Of a stretch of DNA of 64,000 nt, positions 1-9,306 are shown in pieces (position 1 is the first letter of the stretch; each line of letters begins with the position of its first letter). Where the stretch lies: NCBI RefSeq assembly GCF_030294945.1, contig NZ_AP018448.1, positions 7,098,001-7,162,000 of the forward strand, written 5' to 3'. Position numbers and translations under genes: made by a program. The notes under the pieces were generated by a model. It was not told where the DNA came from. It did not search any database and saw nothing but the letters and a program-made list of their open reading frames with translations. The stretch comes from Streptomyces graminofaciens. Its GTDB lineage: Bacteria; Actinomycetota; Actinomycetes; Streptomycetales; Streptomycetaceae.

Positions 1-114
1 CTCCGCGACGCGGCGGGCGACATCCGGGGACGCGGCGACGATGCGCACCTCGGCGTGCCCCTCGGCGGGGGCTTCCGGCGGCTCCGTCGTGACCTCGTCG
101 TCCGGGGACGTCAT
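1..114 (-). CDS. Hypothetical protein, N-terminal fragment cut by window edge
   Basis: The first 38 codons of a minus-strand gene that runs off the left edge. The visible part begins MTSPDDEVTTEPPEAP and continues into a predicted beta-strand/helix segment (EVRIVAASPDVARRVAE). The ATG shares bases with the stop of the upstream membrane-protein gene (ATGA), so the two are probably translated together. The acidic, Pro/Glu-rich start looks like a flexible leader before a folded domain. I do not recognise the family from so short a piece. Confidence 0.6.
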   Translation of the reverse strand, partial: MTSPDDEVTTEPPEAPAEGHAEVRIVAASPDVARRVAE

Positions 115-341
115 CGGCTGTCCTCCTCGGCTCCGCCATCCCCGTCACGGGTGCTGCCGGGCGACCTGGCAGGCCCTGTGGGCGGTCGGTTCCTGCGGTT
201 CCGCCGACGGACCCACGGCAGGGCTTCGCTGTAGTGGAATCCCGCGATCCGCTGGTCGTGCTGGGCGTTCAGGCTGTGGATCAACAGCACCCCCAGCATG
301 ATCAGGGCGAGGATCGCAACCACGGTGACGACGATCTCCAC
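111..341 (-). CDS. Small single-pass membrane protein
   Basis: A 76-residue protein with one N-terminal membrane helix (about residues 2-23, VVTVVAILALIMLGVLLIHS) and a basic, Arg/Pro-rich cytoplasmic tail. The GTG start is chosen because a strong ribosome-binding site (GGGAGGTGAGG) lies just upstream. Its stop overlaps the start of the next gene (ATGA), which suggests a two-gene operon and perhaps a membrane anchor for the downstream product. The function is unknown. Confidence 0.6.
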   Translation of the reverse strand: MEIVVTVVAILALIMLGVLLIHSLNAQHDQRIAGFHYSEALPWVRRRNRRNRPPTGPARSPGSTRDGDGGAEEDSR

Positions 342-601
342 GTCCTCACCTCCCTGCGGTGGGACGCGGAGGTCCGCGTCCCTTCTGTCAGCCTACTCCG
401 GCGTGCCCCCGGGCCACGGGGCCGAGCGCTTCTCTCATCGCGGGCGGCGTCGACCGGAGGCTTCGGGATCCCGCTGGACCCGGGCCGCGAAAGTATTTCG
501 TAACCGAGGTATTTCCCGTGCTTGTCCCGGCCGTGAAAGAAGGGATCCAAGAACAGGGAGAAGGCGCGACTCAAGGTCGCCCGCGCCCACGCACAAGCGA
601 C

Positions 602-757
602 GGACGCCCGTTCGTCCAGGGCTGCCCGATCAGGGAAGCGGACAGCTCCGGCATCCCGGCCGCGGTGGCGGCCTCGGCCGCCGCCGACCTCACGGCCCTG
701 GTCGTCGGTGACAAGGCGGGCATGTTCGGCATCGGCACCTCGGGCGAGGGCTGTCGG
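602..757 (+). pseudogene. Relic of a family 3 glycoside hydrolase (beta-glucosidase/xylosidase)
   Basis: A segment of about 50 codons reads as the junction region of a GH3 enzyme: FVQGCPIREADSSGIPAAV, then a hydrophobic strand and a GDKAGMFGIGTSGEGC-type motif. GH3 enzymes carry the matching 'GC..RD.D.SGIPAAV...VLVVGD.AG.FG.GTSGEGC' block ahead of their C-terminal domain. Nothing before or after it resembles the rest of a GH3 protein, which normally has over 600 residues, so this is a deletion remnant. The rest of the gap 342-947 shows no gene. The relic lies beside, and opposite in direction to, a xylose-class ABC importer. That fits a lost beta-xylosidase partner, which is inference. Confidence 0.6.
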
Positions 758-947
758 CCCTTGCCTCGACCTGTCACCCGATGTCCGTTCCGCGCGCCGA
801 ACACCGATGCGCCGGATCGCACCGCGTACCTGGCCAGAAACTCCGCCGCAAGGTAACGGGGCCCGGCGGGGGGAGGCAAGACCGGAGCACCGGCGGGCTG
901 CCGGGACGTGAGCGGGCCGCCCTCGGACACAGACCCCGGGGCACTCC

Positions 948-2219
948 CTAAGCCCGTCCCCGGGACTCCGCCGCGCGTCGTGCCAGCGCGTCGAGGATCA
1001 CCGCGATGAGCAGCACCCCGCCGGTGATCATGAACTGGACGGCGGGCTGGACGCCCAGCAGGGCCATGCCCGAGGCGATCGACTGGATGATGAGCACCCC
1101 GAGCAGCGCGGACCAGGTCGAGCCGCGGCCGCCGAACAGGCTTGTGCCGCCGATGACGGCGGCGGCGATGGCGTTGATCAACAGCATGCCGGAGCCCGGG
1201 ACCTGGGTCGCGGAGGTGAGCCGCGACGCGACGAACAGGCCGCCGGCCGCGGCCAGGGTCCCCGACACCAGGAACACCGAGATCCGTACGCGCGCCACGT
1301 CGACGCCGGCCCGCCGGGCCGCCTCCACGCCGCCGCCCAGTGCGAGGACCTGGCGGCCGTAGGGGGTGCGGCGCAGGATGAGGTCCGAGACGACGAGCAC
1401 GGCGAGGAAGATCAGAAGCGCCAGCGGCAGGCCCTCGAACCGGCCCAGCACGGAGACGGTGGTGAACGCGACCACCGCGAGGAGGGCCGTCCGCGCCCAG
1501 ATCTCGCCCACCGGCCGGTACGGCATCCCGGCGGCGCCGCGACGCCTGCGGTCGTGGTACGAGGCGAGGAGGTACGCGGCCGTGCCGAGCGCGGCCAAGC
1601 CGTAGGTGACGACCGTGGAACTGAAGTACTGGCTGGTCAGCGTGGCGACCAGACCGTCCCCGCTGAAGCTGATGGAGCTCTCCGGCCCCAGCAGATAGAG
1701 CATCAGGCCGTTCCAGGCCAGCAGGCCCGCGAGGGTGACGACGAACGCGGGTACGCCGATCTTGGTGAAGACGAACCCGTGGAAGGCCCCGGCGGCCGTA
1801 CCGCAGAGCACCGCTATGAGTACGGCGAGCCATTCCGGCAGGCCGTTGTTGACGCTCAGGGCCGCGAACAGGGCGCCCGACAGGCCGGCGAGCGAGCCCA
1901 CCGACAGGTCGATCTCACCGATCAGCAGGACGAAGACGACGCCGACGGCGACCATGCCGGTGCCGACGATGTCCACGCTGAGGACGGACAGGTTGCGCGG
2001 CGAGAGGAAGTTCTCGTTGAGGCTCTGGAAGACCGTCCAGGTCACGGCGAGCGCGAGCAGCACCGGGACCGGGCCGAGCTCACCCTCGCGCAGTCTGCGG
2101 CGCACCGCGGCCTCGTACGTTCCGAGGCGGCCGGTGTGCCGGCGACTTCCGCCGTCGTCGGGCGCGGTGTCGGAGGCGTCGCGCGCCCGGGTCCCCCGCC
2201 ACCTCCACCTCACGGCCAT
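948..2219 (-). CDS. Sugar ABC transporter permease (xylose/ribose class)
   Basis: A 423-residue integral membrane protein with about ten hydrophobic segments after a basic, cytoplasmic N-terminus of roughly 45 residues. It contains the family signature of the XylH/RbsC branched permeases: LLIGEIDLSVGSLAGLSGAL near residue 100, and an A-A-V-I-G-G-T-S-LFGG-RG segment near residue 345. It would form the membrane channel for a periplasmic-binding-protein-dependent pentose or hexose importer. Its ATG lies inside the end of the ATPase gene (overlap 2210-2219), so translation is coupled. It is third in a binding protein-ATPase-permease operon. Confidence 0.9.
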   Translation of the reverse strand: MAVRWRWRGTRARDASDTAPDDGGSRRHTGRLGTYEAAVRRRLREGELGPVPVLLALAVTWTVFQSLNENFLSPRNLSVLSVDIVGTGMVAVGVVFVLLIGEIDLSVGSLAGLSGALFAALSVNNGLPEWLAVLIAVLCGTAAGAFHGFVFTKIGVPAFVVTLAGLLAWNGLMLYLLGPESSISFSGDGLVATLTSQYFSSTVVTYGLAALGTAAYLLASYHDRRRRGAAGMPYRPVGEIWARTALLAVVAFTTVSVLGRFEGLPLALLIFLAVLVVSDLILRRTPYGRQVLALGGGVEAARRAGVDVARVRISVFLVSGTLAAAGGLFVASRLTSATQVPGSGMLLINAIAAAVIGGTSLFGGRGSTWSALLGVLIIQSIASGMALLGVQPAVQFMITGGVLLIAVILDALARRAAESRGRA

Positions 2220-2986
2220 GTCTCCTCCGGGTGGACCGGCAGGTGGGGGGCGGAGTGGTCCGCCGCGCCGGTGACGGAGGCGATGATCTGTTCCTGGGAG
2301 GCGGTGTTCACGTCGAAGAGGCCGTTGTTGCGGCCGAGGCGCAGGACGGCGACCTTGTCGGCGACGGCCTTGATGTCACCCATGTTGTGGCTGATGAGGA
2401 GCACCCCGGCGCCCCGGTCGCGCAGTGTCTCGATGAGGTCGAGGAGCTGGTTGGTCTGTTCGAGGCCCAGGGAGGCGGTGGGCTCGTCGAGCAGGAGCAG
2501 TCTGGGCGCGCTGAGGAAGGAGCGGGTGATCGCGACGACCTGCCGCTGGCCGCCGGAGAGGGTGGCGAGCGGCACCCGCACGTCGGGGATGCGGGTGGAC
2601 AGGGTCTTCAGCAGCTCGCGGGTGCGGCGCTCCATCTCGACCTCGTCGAGGATGCCGAACCGGTGGATCTCCCGGCCGAGGAAGAGATTGGCGACGACGT
2701 CGAGGTTGCCGCACATCGCGAGGTCCTGGTAGACGGTCGCGATCCCCAGGACCCGGGCGTCCTGGGGACTCTTGATCTGGACGGGGCCGCCCTCCCACTC
2801 GATGACCCCCTTGTCGGCGGGCGCCACCCCTGAGATCACCTTGACCAGCGTGGACTTGCCGGCCGCGTTGTCGCCGACCAGGGCGACCACCTCCCCGGCC
2901 CTGATCTCCAGCTCGACATCCATCAGCGCCTGGACGGCGGCGAAGCGCTTGGAGACGCCGCGCAGCGCCAGCAGGGGCTGAACCAC
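2210..2986 (-). CDS. Sugar ABC transporter ATP-binding protein
   Basis: A 258-residue ABC ATPase with Walker A (GDNAAGKSTL), Q-loop (YQDLAM), signature LSGGQRQ, Walker B (LLLLDEPTA) and the switch His (LISHN). It has one nucleotide-binding domain, whereas XylG, RbsA and MglA carry two in about 500 residues. The working transporter is therefore presumably a homodimer of this subunit, as in FrcA-type systems. It lies between the binding protein and the permease in one operon, with only about 20 bases to the upstream gene. Confidence 0.9.
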   Translation of the reverse strand: MVQPLLALRGVSKRFAAVQALMDVELEIRAGEVVALVGDNAAGKSTLVKVISGVAPADKGVIEWEGGPVQIKSPQDARVLGIATVYQDLAMCGNLDVVANLFLGREIHRFGILDEVEMERRTRELLKTLSTRIPDVRVPLATLSGGQRQVVAITRSFLSAPRLLLLDEPTASLGLEQTNQLLDLIETLRDRGAGVLLISHNMGDIKAVADKVAVLRLGRNNGLFDVNTASQEQIIASVTGAADHSAPHLPVHPEETWP

Positions 2987-3007
2987 GGGTCACCTCTCTC
3001 AGGGCCG

Positions 3008-4150
3008 TCAGATGAGCCCGGCCTCGGCACAGGCGGACCGGAGCTTCGGGGTGCAGATCTGGTCGATGGTGTACATACCGTCCTTGACCAGGGTGTCCTT
3101 GATGTTGCCGGCCGTCACCGAGACCGACGGGAGCAGGACCGCCGGGATGTCCTTGGTGGTGTCGCTGTCGACGGTTCCGGTGGCGATGGAGTCGACCTTC
3201 TCGCCGCGCCCGAGGGCGACGGCCATCTCGACGGCGGCGTCGGCCGCGGGCTTGTAGGGCTTGTAGACGGTCATGTACTGGTCGCCGCCGACGATGCGTT
3301 GTGCGGCCGCGAGGTCGGCGTCCTGGCCGGTGAGCGGGGGCGGCGGCTTGACCCCGCTGGCGCCGAAGGCGGAGACCACGGCACCGGCGAGGCTGTCGTT
3401 GGCGGCCAGTACGCCGTCGATGTTGGTGGCGCCGAGGGCGGAGATGGCGCCGGTCATGTTGACGTAGGCGTTCTCCGGGCGCCAGCCGACGGTGTCGTAC
3501 GACTTGCCGATCTTGACCTTGTCCTTGAGGACGGCGAGCGCGCCGCGCTTGAACCAGCCGGCGTTGGGGTCGGTCGTGGCGCCGTTCATCATGACGATCT
3601 GGCCGCCGTCCGCCTTCTCGCCCATGCCCTTCAGGAGCCCCTCGGCCTGGAGCCTGCCGATGATCTCGCCGTCGAAGGTGACGTAACCGGAGATGGGGCC
3701 CAGTGCGAGCCGGTCATAGGCGACGACCGGGATGCCGGCCCGATCGGCGGCCTCGACCGAGGAACGCAGTGCCTTGGGGTCGACCGCGGCGACGATCAGG
3801 ACGTCCATGCCCTTGGTGATCATGGCGTCGAGCTGTTGCCGCTGGACCATCGGCTCGGGTGTGGCGGCGACGGTCGCCGCCGGGCAGCCCGGACACAGTT
3901 CCTTGAGCTTCTTCTCGATCAGCGGTCTGTCGAACTGCCCGAACCGGGAGGCTCCGCCGCCGGGGAGCAGTACGCCGACCTTGAGACTGTCGCCCTCGCT
4001 TCCGCCCCCGCTGTCACCGCCGTCGCCGCCGCAGCCTCCGGCCAGGACCAGGCCGGCGGCGACCACGGCCGCCACGAAGACGCGGGACACGCGGGACGTA
4101 CGGGTGGGGAACCTGCGCTTCACGGCCGAAAGGCCGACACCGAGACCCAT
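3008..4150 (-). CDS. Sugar ABC transporter substrate-binding lipoprotein (XylF-like)
   Basis: A 380-residue type I periplasmic-binding protein. The first 40 residues are a signal peptide ending in a lipobox (VLAGGC, Cys near residue 40), then a Gly/Asp/Ser linker, so the protein is a membrane-anchored lipoprotein. The AYDRLALG, TGQDADLAAAQRIVGGDQ and TVYKP segments are characteristic of D-xylose-binding proteins. It is the first gene of the importer operon. An A/T-richer leader at about 4151-4220 probably carries the promoter. The ROK regulator gene that adjoins xylFGH in S. coelicolor is absent here. Confidence 0.88.
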   Translation of the reverse strand: MGLGVGLSAVKRRFPTRTSRVSRVFVAAVVAAGLVLAGGCGGDGGDSGGGSEGDSLKVGVLLPGGGASRFGQFDRPLIEKKLKELCPGCPAATVAATPEPMVQRQQLDAMITKGMDVLIVAAVDPKALRSSVEAADRAGIPVVAYDRLALGPISGYVTFDGEIIGRLQAEGLLKGMGEKADGGQIVMMNGATTDPNAGWFKRGALAVLKDKVKIGKSYDTVGWRPENAYVNMTGAISALGATNIDGVLAANDSLAGAVVSAFGASGVKPPPPLTGQDADLAAAQRIVGGDQYMTVYKPYKPAADAAVEMAVALGRGEKVDSIATGTVDSDTTKDIPAVLLPSVSVTAGNIKDTLVKDGMYTIDQICTPKLRSACAEAGLI

Positions 4151-4320
4151 TTTCGGTTCCTTAGGGAAATTTGTACGAGCTTACCCCGTAATCAACGCTT
4201 AATACCCAGGTTAGCCATGCGATGGGTGTCGTACTCATGTGCGTGGTTGGAGCGTGTACTCGGGTGGAGTCGAGTGCGTCCGCCCTGGTCGGCGCCGACG
4301 GGAGGCGGAACGCTGGGGGC

Positions 4321-4542
4321 ATGAGCCAAGGCTGGGCGGCGTCCCGGAGACGCATCGGAGGCGCGGTGCTCGGCACCACGGCCGGCCTGACCGTCGCCGC
4401 CTTCTGGGACTGGTCGGACGACGCCGGCGGCCTGTACGGGATCGGCGTGGGGCTGGTCATGGTGGGGACCTTCGCGGTGTCGGCGGTGGTCGAGGCGGCG
4501 ATGCGGGGCGGGCGGGGGATGGGGCGGCGGGTCGGCGCCTGA
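4321..4542 (+). CDS. Small hypothetical membrane protein
   Basis: A 73-residue protein starting MSQGWAASRR with two predicted membrane helices (about residues 11-22 and 31-50) around a short WDWSDDAGG loop, and a basic C-terminus. A longer reading from 4222 is possible, but its first 33 residues look non-coding and the ATG at 4321 follows a purine-rich stretch. No family is recognised. It faces away from the sugar importer and sits upstream of the beta-helix gene with no obvious link to it. Confidence 0.45.
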   Translation: MSQGWAASRRRIGGAVLGTTAGLTVAAFWDWSDDAGGLYGIGVGLVMVGTFAVSAVVEAAMRGGRGMGRRVGA

Positions 4543-4673
4543 GCGCTCGCGCTGTGCGCGGCGCCGGGTGGCGCGCATGTCGGCGGGTCTCGTGCCCGCG
4601 TGACCGCGCATGACACGCCGCCGGATGGGCTATGCGCACCGTTCGCAGATCAGCAGGTCATAACGTGCGGAAT

Positions 4674-5738
4674 ATGACGAAATGCCATATCGCCTACCTG
4701 GCGTGCGCCGCGGCGCTCATCGGGGCGGGGCTCGGGGCCGCCCCGTCGACCGCCGCCGGCCGTATGACCCACCTGGTCTTTCCGGGGGAGTCCATCCAAC
4801 GAGCGGTGGACGCCGCCGAACCCGGTGACACCGTTCTGCTGACCCCCGGCAGGTACCGGGGAAGCGTCGAAATCGACACGTCCGGGGTCACGCTGCGCGG
4901 CATGGGCCGTAGCACCGTCGTCGAACCGGGCACGAAGAAGGCCGTCAACCGCTGTGCGGAGGGCGGCAACGGCATCTGTGTGGTCGGGGCCAAGGGCCGG
5001 GCCGTCGAGGGTGTCACCGTCGCCTCCCTGACCGTGACCGGCTTCGCCGGGAGCGGGGTGTTCGCCCAGGAGACCGACGGGCTGACCGTGCGCAACGTGA
5101 CCGCGGTGAAGAACGGGGTGTGGGGCATCGCCCAGGAGCGTTCGGTCCGGGGTGTGTTCCGGCAGAACACCGCCCGGGACAACGGTGACGCCGGTCTGTT
5201 CCTCGCGAACACGATCAAGACCGAGGAGGGCGCCACCGACACCGCAGGAACGGTGGTCCAACGCAACCGCCTGGAAGGCAACCGGATCGGCATCACCGTC
5301 CGGCGCCTGCGCAACCTCACCGTCGCGGACAACCACCTGACCGGCAACTGCGCGGGCGTCTTCGTCGTGGGCGACGAGAACAAGCCGAGGGCCGGCGCCG
5401 TGACCGTGGCCGACAACCGCATCCTGCGGAACAACAAGTCCTGCCCGAAGACCGCGCGGCTGGACGCGTTGCAGGGCATCGGCATCGTACTGACCGGCGC
5501 CGAGGACAGCCTGGTGACGCGGAACCGGGTCACGGGCAACGTCGGCAACTCCCCGCTGTCGGGCGGAATCGTCCTGTGGAAGAGCTTCGTGGGCACCACC
5601 AGCGAGCGGAACCGGATCACCGACAACGTGCTGGAGGGCAACGCCCCGGCCGACCTCGTCAACACGGACACCGCCGGCAGGGGCAACACCTTCAAGGGCA
5701 ACACCTGCCGGGCGTCCAGGCCCGCGGGACTGTGCTGA
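4674..5738 (+). CDS. Secreted right-handed parallel beta-helix protein
   Basis: About 354 residues from the ATG chosen here; a start at 4632 would add 14 residues ahead of the signal peptide. The N-terminus is a Sec signal peptide with a likely AAG/AAP cleavage region near residue 30. The body has a pectate-lyase/NosD-like beta-helix layout: SIQRAVDAAEPGDTVLL, GVTLRGMGRSTVVEPG, and many short N-x-(I/L)-x-x-N rungs such as RNRLEGNRIG, VADNHLTGN and VTRNRVTGN. Such proteins bind or cleave extracellular polysaccharides. No catalytic residues can be assigned here, so the substrate is open. Confidence 0.75.
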   Translation: MTKCHIAYLACAAALIGAGLGAAPSTAAGRMTHLVFPGESIQRAVDAAEPGDTVLLTPGRYRGSVEIDTSGVTLRGMGRSTVVEPGTKKAVNRCAEGGNGICVVGAKGRAVEGVTVASLTVTGFAGSGVFAQETDGLTVRNVTAVKNGVWGIAQERSVRGVFRQNTARDNGDAGLFLANTIKTEEGATDTAGTVVQRNRLEGNRIGITVRRLRNLTVADNHLTGNCAGVFVVGDENKPRAGAVTVADNRILRNNKSCPKTARLDALQGIGIVLTGAEDSLVTRNRVTGNVGNSPLSGGIVLWKSFVGTTSERNRITDNVLEGNAPADLVNTDTAGRGNTFKGNTCRASRPAGLC

Positions 5739-5780
5739 ACGGCCGTCGTCGCTCATCGACTCGAAGAAGGAAGGCCTGAC

Positions 5781-6836
5781 ATGACGACTGCTCAGACCGC
5801 ACAGAATCCACAGACGGCATCGACCACCCCGCCGCCCGCCATGCGGTTCAGGGAACTCGTGTTCGGGGCCGCCTGTGCGGCAGCCCTCCGCGCTGCCGCC
5901 CGGCTGGGCGTCGCCGACGCCCTCGGGGACAGCCCGACGGACGTGGACGCCCTCGCGGCGGCCGTGAAGACCGAACCGAAGCCGCTGCGACGGCTGCTGC
6001 GGGCCCTGTCCTGCTACGGAGTCTTCGCCGAGCGGCCGGACGGGACGTTCGCGCACACCGACATGTCCCGGCTGCTGCGCGAGGACGATCCGCACAGCCT
6101 GCGCGCCATCGCCCTGTGGTGCACCGAACCGTGGACCTGGGACGCCTGGCCGAGGCTGGACGAGGCCGTGCGCTCCGGCCGTAACGTCGTCGAGGACCTG
6201 TACGGCAAGGAGTTCTTCGTCTACCTCAACGAGGACGCCCCGGAGTCGGCCGACGTCTTCAACCGCGCCATGACGACGTCCAGCGTGCAGTCCGCGCGGG
6301 ACGTCGCCGAGTTCCTCGATCTGTCGGGGAGTTCGTCCGTCGCCGACATCGGCGGTGGGCAGGGGCATGTGGTGGCGAGCCTGCTGGAGAAGCATCCGGC
6401 GCTGCACGGCACCCTGCTCGATCTGCCGCGCGTGGTGGAGAACGCCGACCCGCGGCTGCGGCCGGGCGGATCGCTCGCGGACCGGATGCGTGTCGTCCCC
6501 GGCGACTGCCGCGTGGCCGTCCCGGTCCGGGCCGATGTGTACATCATCAAGAACATCCTGGAGTGGGACGACGACAGCACCGCCCGGACCCTGCGCAACG
6601 TCATCGAGGCGGGCGGCCCGGGAACCCGGGTCGTGGTCATCGAGAACCTCGTCGACGACAGCCCCTCGATGCGGTTCAGCACCGCCATGGACCTGCTGCT
6701 GCTCCTCAACGTCGGAGGGGCCAAGCACACCACCGACAGCATGGTCCGCAGGCTGACGGACGCGGGTCTGGTCATCGACGACGTCCGCCCGGTCAACCCC
6801 TATCTGCACGCGTTCGACTGCACCGTCCCCGAGTGA
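5781..6836 (+). CDS. SAM-dependent O-methyltransferase (polyketide tailoring type)
   Basis: A 351-residue enzyme of the plant/actinomycete O-methyltransferase family (TcmN/DmpM-like). An N-terminal winged-helix dimerisation domain (about residues 20-110) is followed by a Rossmann domain with the SAM motif DIGGGQG (189-195). The MDLLLLLNVGG and TDSMVRRLTDAGL segments form the usual C-terminal part. A strong RBS (AAGGAAGG) precedes the ATG. The gene converges on the 3' end of the spore-pigment operon, with a terminator hairpin between them. It is a good candidate for methylating the pigment polyketide; that link is inferred from position. Confidence 0.85.
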   Translation: MTTAQTAQNPQTASTTPPPAMRFRELVFGAACAAALRAAARLGVADALGDSPTDVDALAAAVKTEPKPLRRLLRALSCYGVFAERPDGTFAHTDMSRLLREDDPHSLRAIALWCTEPWTWDAWPRLDEAVRSGRNVVEDLYGKEFFVYLNEDAPESADVFNRAMTTSSVQSARDVAEFLDLSGSSSVADIGGGQGHVVASLLEKHPALHGTLLDLPRVVENADPRLRPGGSLADRMRVVPGDCRVAVPVRADVYIIKNILEWDDDSTARTLRNVIEAGGPGTRVVVIENLVDDSPSMRFSTAMDLLLLLNVGGAKHTTDSMVRRLTDAGLVIDDVRPVNPYLHAFDCTVPE

Positions 6837-6847
6837 CCGCGGACCGC

Positions 6848-6878
6848 CGCCGGGCGCGCGAACCTCGCGAGCCCGGCG
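6848..6878. terminator. Hairpin between convergent methyltransferase and cyclase genes
   Basis: Arms CGCCGGGC...GCCCGGCG with an inner CGCG/CGCG pairing around a 5-base loop. It lies between two converging genes and has no T-run, as is usual for bidirectional terminators in Streptomyces. Confidence 0.6.
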
Positions 6879-6920
6879 ACCGGCCGTCGTGGGGAGTCCG
6901 GCCGTCGTAGGGGGTCCGGT

Positions 6921-7253
6921 TCAGGAACCGCCGTCCCGCTCCCAGAGGTAGAAGCGCCTCGCCATCGCGTCCTTCGGGGAACGCCAGGTGGCGGGGTCGT
7001 ACGCGCTGACATGGGCTGTCAGCCGGTCGCTGATGTCCCGGAACTCCGGATGCCCGGCCATCTTGGCGATGGCGGGGCCGGGGTCGCGCTCGGACTCGAT
7101 GAGGTGCAGGTACACATCACCGAACTGGAAGAGGCTGCGCCGGGAGACCCCGATGAGGTGCGGCAGCTCCCCCCGGTCGGACTCCTCGAAGATCTTGGCG
7201 ATGTCCGGGGCGGCGCCCGGAGCCATACGGGCGACGATCAGGGTTTGGTGCAT
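6921..7253 (-). CDS. whiE-VII: TcmI-type polyketide cyclase (whiE ORFVII-like)
   Basis: A 110-residue member of the small TcmI/WhiE-VII cyclase family (dimeric alpha-beta ferredoxin-like fold). The start ATG (MHQTLIVARMAPG) is preferred over an upstream in-frame extension that has no coding character. Signature segments are HLIGVSRRSLFQFGDVYLHLIE and the C-terminal ARRFYLWE. It should close the later rings of the aromatic polyketide. It is the last gene of the minus-strand pigment operon, 32 bases after the aromatase/cyclase gene. Confidence 0.88.
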   Translation of the reverse strand: MHQTLIVARMAPGAAPDIAKIFEESDRGELPHLIGVSRRSLFQFGDVYLHLIESERDPGPAIAKMAGHPEFRDISDRLTAHVSAYDPATWRSPKDAMARRFYLWERDGGS

Positions 7254-7285
7254 GGGGGCGTTCTCCGTCCGGTTCTCCGTGCGGC

Positions 7286-8024
<739 letters not shown>

Positions 8025-8055
8025 GCTCTTTCTCTCCTTGCGTCGTGATGGATGG

Positions 8056-9306
8056 TCAGGAGGCGTCGCCGGGGCCGAGCCGGAGCACCAGCGCCGCGTT
8101 CGACCCCATGAGTCCTCGGCTGAGGACCAGCGCCGTGCGCGGCTCGGCGGCACGGGCGCGGGTGGTGACGAGGTCGAGGTCGTGGCAGACGTCGAAGACG
8201 TTGGGGGTGGGCGGGATCACGCCGTGTTCCATCGCGAGCACCGCCGCCGCGACGTCCAGCACGGCCGCCGCGCCGTTGCCCCGGCCGACGGCGGTCTTCG
8301 GCGCCGTGACGGGGACGCGGGTGCCGTGCGCGCCGAGGACGTCCGTGATCGCCAGCGCCTCGGCACGGTCCGCCGCCGGTACGCCGAGGGCGTCGGCGAA
8401 GACCACGTCGATCTCCTCCGGGGCGCAGCCGGCCTCGTCCAGGGCGATCCGGATCGCCTCGGCGAGTCCCGCCCGGGACTCCTCCCAGCGGGAGGCGCCG
8501 GTGAACGTCGCCCCGTGGCCCGCCAGGACGGCCCGCACGGGCGCGCCCCGTTCCCGGGCCGTGCCCTCGGCCTCCACGACCAGCATGGCGCCGCCCTCGG
8601 CGGGAACGAATCCGCAGGCCGCGGCCGTGAAGGGGCGGTAGGCGCGCGCCGGGTCGTCGACGGTGCTCAGCTCCTCGTAGCCGAGCTGGCATACCACCGA
8701 GTACGGAGCCAGCGGCGCCTCCGTCGCGCCGGCCACCATCACGTCGGTGCCGCGCCGCACGGCCCGCGCCGCGTGCGCCAGGGCGTCCAGACCGCCGGCC
8801 TCGTCGGCGGCGACCACACCGCAGGGGCCCTTGAAGCCGCGGCGGATGGAGATCTGGCCGGTGCTCGCGGCGTAGAACCAGGCGATGGACTGGTACGGCC
8901 CCACGAAGCGACTGCCCTTGCCCCACAGCTGCTGCAGCTCCCGCTGCCCGAACTCGCCGCCGCCGGAACCGGCCGCGGTGACCACGCCCACGGAGAACGG
9001 CGCGGCGTCGGTGGCGGGCCGGTCGAGGCGAGCGTCGTCGAGCGCCTGGTCGGCGGCGGCCATCGCGAAGTGCGTGAACCGGTCGGTCTGGACGAGGTAG
9101 CGCTCCTCGACCGCCGACGGCGGGTCGAAGTCGCGGACCTCGCCTGCCACCCGCAGCGGCAGGTGCTCGCAGCCCTCGCGGGTGACCCGGTCCAGGACAC
9201 TGATGCCCTCCCTGGTGGACTTCCAGAAGGTCTCGGTGCTGGTTCCGTTGGGCGCGACCACGCCGATGCCGGTGACGGCCGCGCGCCGAGGACGCCGTTC
9301 ACTCAT
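8056..9306 (-). CDS. whiE-IV: Chain-length factor, KS-beta (whiE ORFIV-like)
   Basis: A 416-residue thiolase-fold protein paired with KS-alpha. It lacks the catalytic Cys: Glu169 ([12 protein letters not shown]) stands where KS-alpha has Cys169. The KS His motifs are also degenerate. Chain-length factors usually carry Gln at this place, so Glu is unusual and is reported as a finding. Its ATG overlaps the KS-alpha stop (ATGA), the classic coupling that ensures equal subunit amounts. The heterodimer sets the chain length of the pigment polyketide. Confidence 0.93.
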   Translation of the reverse strand: MSERRPRRAAVTGIGVVAPNGTSTETFWKSTREGISVLDRVTREGCEHLPLRVAGEVRDFDPPSAVEERYLVQTDRFTHFAMAAADQALDDARLDRPATDAAPFSVGVVTAAGSGGGEFGQRELQQLWGKGSRFVGPYQSIAWFYAASTGQISIRRGFKGPCGVVAADEAGGLDALAHAARAVRRGTDVMVAGATEAPLAPYSVVCQLGYEELSTVDDPARAYRPFTAAACGFVPAEGGAMLVVEAEGTARERGAPVRAVLAGHGATFTGASRWEESRAGLAEAIRIALDEAGCAPEEIDVVFADALGVPAADRAEALAITDVLGAHGTRVPVTAPKTAVGRGNGAAAVLDVAAAVLAMEHGVIPPTPNVFDVCHDLDLVTTRARAAEPRTALVLSRGLMGSNAALVLRLGPGDAS

